A DNA stretch of 5,429 bases, from NCBI GenBank assembly GCA_002401185.1, contig NVSH01000016.1:19690-25118 (forward strand), given 5' to 3'. Each line of letters opens with the position of its first letter. Positions within the stretch are counted from its first letter, which is position 1. Shown piece after piece: positions 5,228 to 5,429 of the stretch. This stretch comes from Gammaproteobacteria bacterium (lineage in GTDB: Bacteria; Pseudomonadota; Gammaproteobacteria; SZUA-229). A program made the translations under genes and the position numbers. A model generated the notes under the pieces. It ran no database searches. It worked only from the letters and a program-made list of their open reading frames with translations, and was not told where the DNA came from.

Positions 5228-5233
5228 ACCTCC
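5228..5233 (-). promoter_or_regulatory. Strong Shine-Dalgarno of rubredoxin
   Basis: GGAGGT on the minus strand, followed by AAGT and ATG 5223. It is the best ribosome site in the window, suggests high expression, and fixes the 56-residue start. Confidence 0.8.
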
Positions 5234-5250
5234 AATAAACGATGCAACTA

Positions 5251-5429
<179 letters not shown>

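Noticed and set aside
5224..5247. Longer rubredoxin start at TTG 5247
   Set aside because: Would place GGAGGT inside the coding region; the ATG at 5223 is ideally spaced and yields the standard 56-residue protein.

Overview
This window looks like a chromosomal segment of a gammaproteobacterium. The evidence is a gamma-type ZnuA/ZnuB/ZnuC zinc importer with a divergent znuA / znuCB layout, a Zur-like palindrome in the shared intergenic gap, a YjbQ (UPF0047) protein, an HprA-type 2-hydroxyacid dehydrogenase, a small rubredoxin and the start of ThiD. The DNA is moderately AT-rich. The exact genus cannot be read from the sequence.

Layout. (1) At 1-698 two tail-to-head ORFs on the + strand are joined by a TAATG stop/start overlap. 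They share four copies of an 11-residue motif centred on C-G-P-M-W. The first has a membrane anchor; the second ends in 34-residue helical repeats. I do not recognise this family, and it is the most unusual part of the window. (2) At 808-2402 (- strand) lie znuC and znuB, overlapping as TGATG. They convert ATP hydrolysis into Zn(II) import through the inner membrane. (3) The 77-bp gap 2403-2479 carries a palindrome with Zur-box geometry, embedded in two candidate opposing promoters. (4) znuA (+) encodes the periplasmic Zn(II)-binding component. (5) At 3509-3626 there is a 45-base perfect-stem hairpin that looks like a minimal transposon-end relic with CTAG at both ends. (6) At 3627-4043 (+) is yjbQ. 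(7) At 4063-5223 (- strand) is a rubredoxin-hprA pair, convergent with yjbQ. (8) thiD starts at 5333 (+), divergent from rubredoxin, and runs off the window.

How the genes work together. ZnuA captures periplasmic Zn(II) and delivers it to the ZnuB permease, which is powered by ZnuC; all three are probably repressed by Zur when zinc is replete. YjbQ and ThiD both have links to thiamine biosynthesis, although they are not in one transcript here. Rubredoxin (electron carrier) and HprA (NAD(P)H-dependent hydroxypyruvate/glyoxylate reductase) are nine bases apart and probably co-transcribed. The CGPMW genes are convergent with znuB; nothing in the sequence ties them to zinc beyond proximity and their Cys/Met content.
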